A stretch of 55,597 nt of DNA from Bacteroidota bacterium (GTDB lineage: Bacteria; Bacteroidota; Bacteroidia; Flavobacteriales; Flavobacteriaceae): assembly GCA_027593245.1 (NCBI GenBank), contig JAQCJC010000003.1, positions 1 to 55,597 of the forward strand. The letters run 5' to 3'. Both the position numbers and the translations under genes were made by a program. Positions 1 to 8,328 of the stretch are shown here, piece by piece (position 1 is the first letter of the stretch; every line of letters starts with the position of its first letter). Under the pieces are notes generated by a model. It worked only from the letters and a program-made list of their open reading frames with translations. It was not told the origin of the DNA and did no database searches.

Positions 1-203
1 TTAATACATATTATAAACATTTTAAAAATTAAGATATAACACTATTTACAGGTATAATTAAAAAATAATTAGAAGTTATTATAGCTATTAACAAGCAATC
101 ATTATAACCATTAATATTTTAAAATTTAAAGAAAAAAATTACTTATGTTGTATTATGTGGATAAAGTTAATTTTAAGCTAAATAAATCAAGAAATTAAAG
201 TTG

Positions 204-211
204 TAGTTTTG
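204..211 (+). promoter_or_regulatory. possible -10 element for rnr
   Basis: The octamer TAGTTTTG matches the Bacteroidota -10 consensus TAnnTTTG and lies 18 bases before the rnr start codon. No well-spaced TTG (-33) is visible. The rest of 1-228 is very AT-rich and holds no gene that I can recognise. Confidence 0.3.
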
Positions 212-228
212 TTTAAACCAAAAACTAG

Positions 229-2394
229 ATGCCAAAGAAATCCAAAACTAAATCAACTGCTTTTAAAAAGCATATTAACCGAATTTTATCTATTCTTAAT
301 TCTTCAGCTGCTTTAAACCTCAAACAAATATCTATGAAGCTTGGGATAAATAACCCAATAGAGAGAGTTGAGGTTATTGAGTGCCTCCATTACCTTATGA
401 TTTCAAATCAAATAGAAGAAAAAAGAAGAGGTATTTATACAATAAAGACAAATAATAAATACCTCACAGGTATTTTTGACCTTACAGCGAGAGGCTCTGG
501 TTATATTATCTCTAATGATTTCGAAGAAGATATTTATATACCTTCAAATAAGACCATGGGTGCACTTTCAGGAGATGAAATAGAATTTTATATACTAAAC
601 AGAAAGAAGAAAGGGCGATTAGAAGGAGAAGTAAACCAAATATTAAAACGCTCAAAATCTGAATACGTAGGTGTTATTCAACTGAACAAAAATTTTGCTT
701 TTGTAGTTCCAGATGATAAAAAAATGCCGGTGGATATCTACGTCCCTTTAAAGAAAATAAAAAATGCAAAAGAAGGTCAAAAGGTTTTAGTTAAAATAAT
801 TGAATGGCCCTCAAAAGCAGAGTGTCCAACAGGAAAAGTAGTTGAAGTTCTTGGCGATGCTGGAGACCACCAAACAGAAATACATGCTATTCTAGCAGCA
901 TATGGTTTACCTTACAAATTTGATAAAAAAGTTGAAGACTTCGCTAATAATTTAGATACATCAATTACAGAGGAAGAAATAAAAAAGAGGCGTGATATGC
1001 GTCAAATATTAACTTTTACTATCGATCCAAAAGATGCCAAAGATTTTGATGACGCCCTTTCATTCCAAATACTTAAAAATGGAAATTATGAGATAGGTAT
1101 ACATATTGCTGATGTTTCTCACTATTTACAAGAAGGTACTATTTTAGACGATGAGGCTTATGAACGTGCAACATCGGTCTATCTTGTAGATAGAGTTGTT
1201 CCAATGCTCCCAGAAGTATTATCTAATAATGCATGTTCGTTACGACCAAATGAAGAGAAATATACATTTTCTGCAGTTTTTGAACTTAATAATAATGCAG
1301 ATCTTATAAATAAATGGTTTGGAAGAACAGTCACTTACAGTGACGCTCGATTTAGTTATGAAGAAGCACAACACATTATAGAAGCTAAAGATCTTCTTAT
1401 TCCAAAAGAAATAGCATTAACTAAAAAACAATACAAAACGACGAACTCTATAAAAGAAGCAATTTTAAAATTAGATGATCTCGCTAAAATATTGAGAGCT
1501 AAAAGGATGAGAGATGGTGCAATATCCTTTGATAAAAAAGAGGTTAAATTTACTCTATCAATTAACAAAGAGCCTGAAGGCGTTTATTTTAAAACATCTA
1601 AGGATGCAAATAAGCTAATTGAAGAGTTTATGTTATTAGCTAATAAAAAAGTTGCAGAATTTATAGGAAAACAAACCCCTAAAAAAACATTCATCTACAG
1701 AGTTCACGACGTACCAGATCAACAAAAATTAGAAAGTCTACAACGAGTTGTTTCTCAATTTGGTCATCAAATAAATATTAAAGATCAAAATCAAATAAGT
1801 TCTTCTTTAAATAAACTATTAATTAACGTTGTTGGTAAAAAAGAACAAAATCTAGTTGACACCTTAGCAATACGGTGTATGAGTAAAGCAGAATATTCTA
1901 CCCAAAATATAGGACACTACGGTTTATCTTTCGATTATTATTGCCACTTTACATCCCCAATAAGACGGTACCCAGACGTTATGGCACATCGTTTGTTACA
2001 GCACTATTTAGATGGTAATAAAAAAGTTAACGCTACTGAGTTTGAAGAGAAGTGTAAACACTCTTCTTCTATGGAAAATTTAGCGACAAAAGCAGAGCGA
2101 GATTCAATCAAATACATGCAAATAAAATATATGATGAATAAAAAAAACACTCCTTTTCTTGGCATTATTTCTGGTGTTACAGAATGGGGTATGTATGTAG
2201 AAATTATTAAAAATAAATGTGAAGGAATGGTTAGAGTCAAAGATATTAGCGGAGATTATTATTCTTTTGACCAAGACAACTATGCTTTAATAGGAGAGCG
2301 CACAAAAAACAAATACCAACTTGGAGACCAGGTTGAAGTACAAGTAAAAAAAGCAGATTTATTAAAAAGATACTTAGATTTTAAATTAACCTAA
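229..2394 (+). CDS. rnr: ribonuclease R (3'-5' exoribonuclease)
   Basis: RNase R degrades structured RNA processively from the 3' end and acts in mRNA turnover, rRNA quality control and tmRNA-linked decay in the cytoplasm. The 721-residue length is normal for the family. Residues ~10-70 look like the N-terminal winged helix, followed by cold-shock type OB folds to ~230. The RNB catalytic domain carries the signature DPKDAKDFDDA with metal-binding aspartates D266, D272, D274 and D275. A C-terminal S1 domain begins near residue 640 (FLGIISGVTEWGMYVEI). The start ATG is preceded by an A-rich stretch, as usual in this phylum. The next gene follows after 11 bases, so rnr probably leads a short operon. 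Identification is secure. Confidence 0.97.
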   Translation: MPKKSKTKSTAFKKHINRILSILNSSAALNLKQISMKLGINNPIERVEVIECLHYLMISNQIEEKRRGIYTIKTNNKYLTGIFDLTARGSGYIISNDFEEDIYIPSNKTMGALSGDEIEFYILNRKKKGRLEGEVNQILKRSKSEYVGVIQLNKNFAFVVPDDKKMPVDIYVPLKKIKNAKEGQKVLVKIIEWPSKAECPTGKVVEVLGDAGDHQTEIHAILAAYGLPYKFDKKVEDFANNLDTSITEEEIKKRRDMRQILTFTIDPKDAKDFDDALSFQILKNGNYEIGIHIADVSHYLQEGTILDDEAYERATSVYLVDRVVPMLPEVLSNNACSLRPNEEKYTFSAVFELNNNADLINKWFGRTVTYSDARFSYEEAQHIIEAKDLLIPKEIALTKKQYKTTNSIKEAILKLDDLAKILRAKRMRDGAISFDKKEVKFTLSINKEPEGVYFKTSKDANKLIEEFMLLANKKVAEFIGKQTPKKTFIYRVHDVPDQQKLESLQRVVSQFGHQINIKDQNQISSSLNKLLINVVGKKEQNLVDTLAIRCMSKAEYSTQNIGHYGLSFDYYCHFTSPIRRYPDVMAHRLLQHYLDGNKKVNATEFEEKCKHSSSMENLATKAERDSIKYMQIKYMMNKKNTPFLGIISGVTEWGMYVEIIKNKCEGMVRVKDISGDYYSFDQDNYALIGERTKNKYQLGDQVEVQVKKADLLKRYLDFKLT

Positions 2395-2405
2395 ATTTAA
2401 AAAAA

Positions 2406-3080
2406 ATGAAGAACAAAAAATATTATATAATACTACTTCTAAGCACACAATTATTTTCCCAGTCCCCAATTACCAAAACCTTAGGAGAGTTTTCACAACT
2501 AAAAGTTTATGATCTTATTAATGTTACCCTAATTAAATCAGATCAAAACAAAATTATTATTTCTGGAGAGCAAGCCGATGCTGTTAGAATTGTTCAAAAA
2601 AACAACACCCTTAAAGTCAAAATGAAACTAGACAAAATGTTCAGCGGTGCAAAAATAAACCTCAAACTTTATTTCACCTCGATAGATGAAGTAGATGCAA
2701 ATGAGGGCGCTGTTGTTACTATAGAAGAACCAATCAAACAATATGAGTTAACCTTAAAAGCACAAGAGGGAAGTAAAATTACTGCTGTCGTGGAAACAAA
2801 ATTATTAAATATTAAATCCATAACCGGTAGTGTTATTAATACAACAGGGAATTCTGAGCGACAACAACTTAATATAAGAACAGGGGGTATTTACAAAGGA
2901 AGCAAAACAAGCGCTCAAAACACCTCACTTTTTATAAAAGCAGGAGGAATAGCAGAAGTAAAAACAACAGATGTTTTGGATGTTAAAATATTTTCAGGTG
3001 GTGATGTTTTTATATATGGAAGCCCAAAACAACTTAAGCAAAATAGACTTTTCGGAGGTCGAGTCATTTTCAAAGAATAG
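2406..3080 (+). CDS. secreted GIN-domain (DUF2807) protein
   Basis: This 224-residue protein has an N-terminal signal peptide (residues ~1-19, ending near LFSQ) and then the repetitive beta-strand pattern of the putative auto-transporter adhesin head GIN domain (DUF2807). Examples are the alternating phrases LKVYDLINVTLIKSD and EVDANEGAVVTIEEP. Such domains form right-handed beta-helices and are common in Bacteroidota exported proteins; their biochemical role is unknown. No lipobox cysteine is visible, so it is probably periplasmic. It lies 11 bases after rnr and 6 bases before the LysE gene, suggesting co-transcription. The family call is good; function is open. Confidence 0.85.
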   Translation: MKNKKYYIILLLSTQLFSQSPITKTLGEFSQLKVYDLINVTLIKSDQNKIIISGEQADAVRIVQKNNTLKVKMKLDKMFSGAKINLKLYFTSIDEVDANEGAVVTIEEPIKQYELTLKAQEGSKITAVVETKLLNIKSITGSVINTTGNSERQQLNIRTGGIYKGSKTSAQNTSLFIKAGGIAEVKTTDVLDVKIFSGGDVFIYGSPKQLKQNRLFGGRVIFKE

Positions 3081-3086
3081 ATTATA

Positions 3087-3755
3087 ATGTTAGAAGACAT
3101 TCAGGCAGCTATACCTTTAGGTTTTTTCTTGTCTTTTATGATAGGACCAGTTTTTTTTGTTCTTTTAGAGACGAGTGTTGTAAAAGGATTCAGGGCAGCT
3201 ATTTCTTTTGATCTCGGTGTTGTTTTAGCAGACATTATTTTTATTTTCTTAGCTTATTTTAGTAGTTATCAACTTCTTGAAAACCTGAGCAATCAACCCG
3301 GTCTGTATATTTTTGGAGGAACTCTTCTCTCTTTGTATGGGGTCATTGTGTTTACCAAAAAAACAAAAGGGGATACACTAGACACAAACTCTCATGCGCC
3401 ATTAAAAAGCAATTATTTACAATTGTTTGTAAAGGGTTTTTTGCTTAATTTTATAAACGTTGGTGTTTTAGTATTTTGGTTAGGAATTATTATAGTTGTA
3501 GGACCAAATTTAGACGCAAATCCGAGCAGATTTTTACTTTTTTTTGGAACTCTAATTATTTCATACTTTCTAACAGATGTTGTTAAAATTTTATTAGCTA
3601 AACGCCTCAAAGCTTATTTAACCCCTTTAATAATTTTGAACATAAAGAAGGCCTTAGGTGTTTTACTGTTAATATGTGGCATAACTCTAATAACAAAAGG
3701 TTTTTTGCCTAAGGATAAACTAAACCCCACTCAAATAATTGAGGATATTAGATAA
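3087..3755 (+). CDS. LysE-family translocator
   Basis: This is a 222-residue integral membrane protein with about six hydrophobic segments. Its first segment reads AAIPLGFFLSFMIGPVFFVL, matching the LysE/RhtB exporter N-terminus with its conserved G-P motif. Family members export amino acids or related small molecules across the inner membrane. The substrate cannot be read from the sequence. The middle loop (TKKTKGDTLDTNSHAPLKSN) is charged and probably cytoplasmic. It follows the GIN-domain gene by 6 bases and is the last gene before a hairpin at 3758-3780. Confidence 0.88.
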   Translation: MLEDIQAAIPLGFFLSFMIGPVFFVLLETSVVKGFRAAISFDLGVVLADIIFIFLAYFSSYQLLENLSNQPGLYIFGGTLLSLYGVIVFTKKTKGDTLDTNSHAPLKSNYLQLFVKGFLLNFINVGVLVFWLGIIIVVGPNLDANPSRFLLFFGTLIISYFLTDVVKILLAKRLKAYLTPLIILNIKKALGVLLLICGITLITKGFLPKDKLNPTQIIEDIR

Positions 3756-3780
3756 AAAAACCACAACAAAGTTGTGGTTT
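3754..3780 (-). terminator. intrinsic terminator of tRNA-Cys
   Basis: A perfect 10-bp inverted repeat (AAACCACAAC / GTTGTGGTTT, 3-base loop) lies between the LysE stop and tRNA-Cys. On the minus strand it is followed by a run of seven T, so it should stop tRNA transcription. It could also act weakly for the LysE transcript, although its T-run on the + side is broken. Confidence 0.8.
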
Positions 3781-3789
3781 ATAGTTTTG

Positions 3790-3860
3790 AGGCGTCTAGC
3801 GGATTCGAACCGCTGTAAAAGGTTTTGCAGACCTCTGCCTAGCCACTCGGCCAAGACGCC
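3790..3860 (-). tRNA. tRNA-Cys (GCA)
   Basis: The reverse complement folds as a full cloverleaf. The acceptor stem is GGCGTCT/AGACGCC and the D-arm is GCCGAGTGGCTAGGC. The anticodon stem GAGGT/ACCTT encloses loop CTGCAAA, giving anticodon GCA. The T-arm is AGCGG-TTCGAAT-CCGCT. The discriminator base is U73, the identity element expected for cysteine tRNA. The 3' CCA is not encoded. The gene is 71 bases long. Confidence 0.97.
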
Positions 3861-3871
3861 AAAAAGGACAG

Positions 3872-3901
3872 CAAATTTACGCAAAAAAACAGCACACACA
3901 A
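3872..3901 (-). promoter_or_regulatory. promoter of tRNA-Cys
   Basis: On the minus strand a TTG (3901-3899), a 19-base spacer and TAAATTTG (3879-3872) match the Bacteroidota primary-sigma consensus TTG-N19-TAnnTTTG. The -10 ends 11 bases before the mature tRNA 5' end. Confidence 0.7.
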
Positions 3902-3947
3902 GAGAAATAAATATTAATGCTTAAATCTAACCCAATATAACAAACAT

Positions 3948-4844
3948 ATGATGCCGAAAAGAAGTGTTCATTTTATTTTAAATCCAGTTTCAGGCAGCGG
4001 TCAAAATAAGCTAAATGTTAAGTCTATTTTTTCTGTTTTAAACACTAAAAAATATGATTTGAAGTTGAAAATTTCACAAAGACCTGGAGACGTTTGTCAA
4101 CTAACAAAGTTGTCATTACAGGAGGGCGCCAATGTAATTGTTGCGTGCGGTGGGGACGGAACCATCAATCAAGTTGCATCACAACTTATAGGAACAAAGG
4201 TAAAGTTGGGGATTATAAAATTTGGATCAGGAAATGGTTTGGCATCCCACTTAGGTATACCGAAAGAGCTGATAAGGGCTTTAGAGGTTATTAAAAAAGA
4301 AAAAGTCATAAATATCGATGTCGGAACGGTTAATCAACATTATTTTTTTAGCAATATGAGCATAGGCGTAGGAGCCCGAGTGATTAATCATTACACGGAC
4401 TCTAAAAAGCGACAGTTTATGTCTTATTTTCGTGCGGTGCTGAAAGGCCTTCTGAGTGAACCCCTAAACATAACCCTAGACTTAGTAATTGACGGCTACA
4501 AAACAACTATAACACCCCTTGTTTTATTTATCTCTAACTCAAATGAAATGGGATACAATGTTTCTTTTACGCCAGAAGCCTCACTACAAGACGGAAAATT
4601 AGATCTTGTTTTTACTGAACACCTTTCGCTTATTCAAAAGATTTTATTTGCCAATCAAATTGTTTTTTTTAAGAAAAGAAGATTTAAAAAAGCTCAATAT
4701 CTTCAAGCAGAGGATATTTTGATTACTAATAAAAAAAATGAAGAATTTTTGACGCAATTAGACGGTGAGCCTGTTGTTGTCAACTCTAATGTACTAAGAA
4801 TATCACTTAAGAAAACTGCGTTAAGCGTTATTGTGCCAGCTTAA
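3948..4844 (+). CDS. diacylglycerol/sphingosine kinase-family lipid kinase
   Basis: The protein belongs to the DAGK catalytic-domain family (YegS/BmrU type), which phosphorylates lipid hydroxyls with ATP at the inner face of the membrane. The glycine-rich start HFILNPVSGSG (residues 8-18), the nucleotide-binding GGDGT (68-72) and the following KFGSGNGLA stretch are diagnostic. The length of 298 residues is typical. The C-terminal region holds the conserved ...QLDGEP turn. The exact lipid substrate cannot be deduced. Its stop codon overlaps that of folB on the other strand (shared TTAA at 4841-4844), leaving no room for a terminator. Two adjacent ATG codons open the frame. Confidence 0.92.
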   Translation: MMPKRSVHFILNPVSGSGQNKLNVKSIFSVLNTKKYDLKLKISQRPGDVCQLTKLSLQEGANVIVACGGDGTINQVASQLIGTKVKLGIIKFGSGNGLASHLGIPKELIRALEVIKKEKVINIDVGTVNQHYFFSNMSIGVGARVINHYTDSKKRQFMSYFRAVLKGLLSEPLNITLDLVIDGYKTTITPLVLFISNSNEMGYNVSFTPEASLQDGKLDLVFTEHLSLIQKILFANQIVFFKKRRFKKAQYLQAEDILITNKKNEEFLTQLDGEPVVVNSNVLRISLKKTALSVIVPA

Positions 4845-5203
4845 TAAGACCTTTTTTCCTCCAACACTACAGTAACCTTTTCAACATCTCCACCAAGCGG
4901 GGGGTTTAGTTTTGAAACAGACACTGAAGCCCAATCGACTGCGGCACACTCATTAAGAAAACGAGCAATGATCCGTTGAGCCACTGTTTCTAAAAGTTTA
5001 CAGGGAATACCCATCTCATCCACAACAATTGAATTTAAAGTAACGTAATCTACAGTATCTTTCAATTCATCAGTTTTTGAAGACTTATCAAGATTTGCAC
5101 TAACCGCCACATCCACCCGGTAGTTGCTTCCAATAACCGTTTCTTCTTTCAAGCACCCATGATGCGCATACACTTTTATATTTTCAACCTTTATTATTCC
5201 CAT
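4841..5203 (-). CDS. folB: dihydroneopterin aldolase
   Basis: FolB converts 7,8-dihydroneopterin to 6-hydroxymethyl-dihydropterin and glycolaldehyde in folate synthesis. Recognisable family blocks are IKVYAHHGCLKEE near the N-terminus, VDYVTLNSIV in the middle, LLETVAQRIIARFL, and the C-terminal VSVSKLNPPLGGDVEKVTV. The ORF track starts at 5254, but the family begins directly with a short strand before YAHHG. I therefore prefer the internal ATG at 5203 (120 residues, MGIIKVEN...), which has an A-rich AAATAATTAAA leader. The gene is divergent from glnS and convergent with the lipid kinase. Confidence 0.93.
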   Translation of the reverse strand: MGIIKVENIKVYAHHGCLKEETVIGSNYRVDVAVSANLDKSSKTDELKDTVDYVTLNSIVVDEMGIPCKLLETVAQRIIARFLNECAAVDWASVSVSKLNPPLGGDVEKVTVVLEEKRSY

Positions 5204-5270
5204 TTTAATTATTTGTTTTGACAAAAGTAACATTTCTTCTAAAGATATATTCACAATCTTTTTAATTGAT

Positions 5271-5278
5271 TAATTTTG
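5271..5278 (+). promoter_or_regulatory. possible -10 element for glnS
   Basis: TAATTTTG fits TAnnTTTG and ends 28 bases before the glnS ATG, in the folB-glnS divergent gap. No well-placed TTG is seen upstream. Confidence 0.4.
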
Positions 5279-5306
5279 CTTTGCAATAGCGTACAAAAAA
5301 GAAACC

Positions 5307-7337
5307 ATGGCGATAGATAACACAAAACCGCTTAATTTTCTACAGCAAATAGTAGAAGATGATTTAAAAAACGGATTAAGTTCTGCTCATTTGCGTTTCC
5401 GCTTCCCACCAGAACCAAACGGCTATCTTCATATTGGACACACTAAAGCGATTGGCATTAGCTTTGGATTAGGGCAAAAGTATTCTGCACCGGTCAACTT
5501 AAGATTTGATGACACCAACCCCACAAAAGAGGAGCAAGCTTACGTAGATGCAATAAAAGAAGATATTACTTGGTTGGGCTATTCTTGGGACAAGGAGTGT
5601 TATTCGTCTGATTACTTTAAACAACTTTTTGATTGGGCTGTTTTAATGATTAACGACGGAAAAGCCTATGTTGATTCACAGTCTAGTGCAGAAATGGCTG
5701 AACAGAAAGGCACCCCAACACAGCCAGGCGTTGACGGACCTTACCGCGACAGAACATCAGAGGAAAACTTAGCTTTATTTTATAAAATGCGCAACGGTGA
5801 TTTTGAAGAGGGGACCCATGTCCTTAGAGCCAAAATAGACATGAAACACCCAAACATGCTAATGCGCGACCCCATAATGTACCGCATATTACATGCAGCC
5901 CACCACAGAACAGGAACAGATTGGTGTATATATCCAATGTATGATTGGACCCACGGGGAAAGTGATTACATCGAGCAAATTTCACACTCGCTTTGTTCTT
6001 TGGAATTTAAACCGCATAGAGAGCTGTATAATTGGTTTAAAGAATCAGTATACACCTACAGCAAAGACCAATACACTTTGCTGCCAAAACAACGAGAGTT
6101 TGCACGATTAAACCTAAGTTATACAGTAATGAGCAAAAGGAAACTTCTTAAGCTTGTTCAAGACGGAGTTGTTTCGGGCTGGGATGACCCGAGAATGCCC
6201 ACAATTTCTGGCCTACGACGAAGAGGGTATACACCAAATTCAATAAAAAAATTCATTGACACTATTGGGGTTGCTAAGAGGGATAATGTCATTGACGTTT
6301 CCCTTCTCGAGTTTTGTGTTCGTGAAGATTTAAACAAAATAGCTCCGAGAATTATGGCCGTATTAAATCCTGTAAAATTAACACTAACAAATTATCCAGA
6401 GCAGAAAACAGAATATTTAGACGCAGAAAATAATCCAGAGGATGATGGAACTGGAAATAGAAAAGTCCCTTTTTCTAATACACTTTACATAGAAAGAGAA
6501 GATTTTAAACAAGAGGCAAACAGCAAATATTTTCGTTTAACCTTAGGAAAGGAAGTGCGTTTAAAAAACGCTTATATCATAAAGGCAGAATCAGTTACTA
6601 AAAATAAGACTGGGGAAATAACAGAAATACACTGTATTTACGACCCAAAGAGCTTAAGTGGAAGCGGCACAGAAGAAAGCCTTAGAAAAGTAAAAGGCAC
6701 ACTGCACTGGGTGTCTTGTCAACACGCTGTAGAGGCCGAAATAAGGGCTTATGACCGCTTGTTTTCACATGAAGCCCCAGATAGTCAAGAAGAGGATTTC
6801 ATGACGTTTCTTAATCCAACTTCACTCACCAAAACAACTGCTTTTATAGAGCCAAACATTTCTAATCCTAAAGCTGGGGATAAGTTCCAGTTTCAGCGTA
6901 TGGGGTATTTTTGTGTAGATCAAGATTCTAATGAAAATAAGATTGTTTTTAATAAAACGGTTGGACTTAGAGACAATTGGGCGAAGCCAAAAACTAAATC
7001 AACCCCAAAAGCTGTTCAACCAATTAAACCAAAACAGAAACGAAAGGCAATTGACCTTATAAAACAGCTTGGAAAAAAATACACCAATTTACCGGAACAA
7101 AAACAAGCAAAAGTTAAAACGGAAATTCAAGTGCTTTCCGAAGGAATAGCTTACGACGAGTTAGCCCCTCTTTTTGGCACAGCAGTAAAAAAAACAGGGA
7201 CTCGTATCGCAGTAATGATTGCGCTTAAAGTTCTATTAGATAATGGTCAGAAACGCAATTCCGCTATAAAAGAATTTATAGAAAAAGCCTCAACAGATAG
7301 TAATGATTTACTCGTTGCTGAGGCGGTCCTTAAATAA
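5307..7337 (+). CDS. glnS: glutaminyl-tRNA synthetase with C-terminal extension
   Basis: This class I synthetase charges tRNA-Gln with glutamine. The HIGH motif appears as PPEPNGYLHIGH (residues 35-45) and the KMSKS loop as VMSKR near residue 273. The anticodon-binding beta-barrels run to about residue 560 (GDKFQFQRMGYFCVD). The protein is 676 residues, about 110-120 longer than the E. coli enzyme. The tail is a lysine-rich linker followed by a helical segment (KAIDLIKQLGKKYTNL to the end). Many flavobacterial records describe GlnRS fused to a YqeY-type tRNA-binding domain. I could not clearly recognise YqeY here, so the nature of the tail is open. Core identity is certain. Confidence 0.97.
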   Translation: MAIDNTKPLNFLQQIVEDDLKNGLSSAHLRFRFPPEPNGYLHIGHTKAIGISFGLGQKYSAPVNLRFDDTNPTKEEQAYVDAIKEDITWLGYSWDKECYSSDYFKQLFDWAVLMINDGKAYVDSQSSAEMAEQKGTPTQPGVDGPYRDRTSEENLALFYKMRNGDFEEGTHVLRAKIDMKHPNMLMRDPIMYRILHAAHHRTGTDWCIYPMYDWTHGESDYIEQISHSLCSLEFKPHRELYNWFKESVYTYSKDQYTLLPKQREFARLNLSYTVMSKRKLLKLVQDGVVSGWDDPRMPTISGLRRRGYTPNSIKKFIDTIGVAKRDNVIDVSLLEFCVREDLNKIAPRIMAVLNPVKLTLTNYPEQKTEYLDAENNPEDDGTGNRKVPFSNTLYIEREDFKQEANSKYFRLTLGKEVRLKNAYIIKAESVTKNKTGEITEIHCIYDPKSLSGSGTEESLRKVKGTLHWVSCQHAVEAEIRAYDRLFSHEAPDSQEEDFMTFLNPTSLTKTTAFIEPNISNPKAGDKFQFQRMGYFCVDQDSNENKIVFNKTVGLRDNWAKPKTKSTPKAVQPIKPKQKRKAIDLIKQLGKKYTNLPEQKQAKVKTEIQVLSEGIAYDELAPLFGTAVKKTGTRIAVMIALKVLLDNGQKRNSAIKEFIEKASTDSNDLLVAEAVLK

Positions 7338-7351
7338 GACTAAAACAGCCT

Positions 7352-8266
7352 TTATTCTCCGTTTTTCTTTTTCATAGCTTCGCCAATTTGATTGCTAGCG
7401 GTAAAACTAGCAACCATATCGTTTAACATATTACTTCCCGCCTGCGGAGAGTTTGGTAATAAAATTAAATTACTATTTGTTTCGCCTCCTATTGATTGAA
7501 GCGTGTCATAGTGTTGTGTTACCACAATAAGCGCAGAAGCTTCTTGTGAATTGATTCCCACTTTATTCAGCACTTCAACAGACTCCTCTAATCCGCGCGC
7601 GATCTCACGGCGCTGGTCTGCGATACCCTGTCCTTGAAGGCGCTTGCTTTCCGCTTCCGCCTTTGCTTTTTCTACAATCAAAATCCGTGCAGCATCACCC
7701 TCAAACTGAGCAGCAATTTTTTCACGTTCTGATGCATTAATTCTGTTCATCGCTTCTTTCACTTGCTTGTCTGGATCGATGTCTGTCACAAGCGTTTTGA
7801 TGATATCATACCCAAAAACCATCATCGCATCATTAAGCTCAGCCTTGACGGCGATTGCAATGTCATCTTTTTTAACAAAGACGTCGTCAAGTTTCATTTT
7901 TGGTACCTCGGCACGTACGACGTCAAAAACATAGGATGTAATCTGATCGTGTGGGTAATCTAATTTATAAAATGCCTCATATACTTTGTCGCGAATAACC
8001 TTATATTGAACAGAGATTTTTAGACGTACAAAAACATCATCCAATGTTTTTGTTTCTACAATAACATCCAGCTGTTGAATTTTTAGGCTTAATCGTCCGG
8101 AAATACGATCAATCAAAGGAATTTTTAGTTGAAGCCCAGAGTGGCGAATACTTTGGAACTTACCAAAGCGCTCTACAATCGCTGCGGTTTGTTGTTTCAC
8201 AACAAAAAAGGCCGCAAAGAGAATAAGCGCGCCAAATAAAATAAAAATATACAGTAGTAAATTCAT
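7352..8266 (-). CDS. SPFH/band 7 (stomatin-prohibitin) membrane protein
   Basis: The 304-residue protein starts with one membrane helix (LLLYIFILFGALILFAAFF). The SPFH domain follows (AAIVERFGKFQSIRHSGLQL, then IPLIDR). After it comes the alanine/glutamate-rich coiled-coil typical of stomatins (AAQFEGDAARILIVEKAKAEAESKRLQGQG). Members oligomerise in membrane microdomains and often modulate proteases or channels. The usual NfeD partner is not adjacent, and none is seen in the window. The gene is convergent with glnS (14-base gap) and follows the phenylalanine hydroxylase gene on the same strand. Confidence 0.92.
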   Translation of the reverse strand: MNLLLYIFILFGALILFAAFFVVKQQTAAIVERFGKFQSIRHSGLQLKIPLIDRISGRLSLKIQQLDVIVETKTLDDVFVRLKISVQYKVIRDKVYEAFYKLDYPHDQITSYVFDVVRAEVPKMKLDDVFVKKDDIAIAVKAELNDAMMVFGYDIIKTLVTDIDPDKQVKEAMNRINASEREKIAAQFEGDAARILIVEKAKAEAESKRLQGQGIADQRREIARGLEESVEVLNKVGINSQEASALIVVTQHYDTLQSIGGETNSNLILLPNSPQAGSNMLNDMVASFTASNQIGEAMKKKNGE

Positions 8267-8328
8267 AACAAATAAGGTTTAAAGATGATTATTGATAAAG
8301 GTACTAAAATTGACTTGCAAAATAAAAA

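Noticed and set aside
1-203. Possible 3' end of an upstream gene at the window start
   Set aside because: The sequence is very AT-rich with stops in all frames and no long ORF, so it is left as intergenic.
3739-3924. 61-residue + strand ORF over the tRNA-Cys region
   Set aside because: It runs antisense through the tRNA gene and its terminator; the translated sequence is simply tRNA read as protein.
5204-5254. Upstream start of folB in the track
   Set aside because: The extra 17 residues are not part of the family and the internal ATG at 5203 gives the expected 120 residues.
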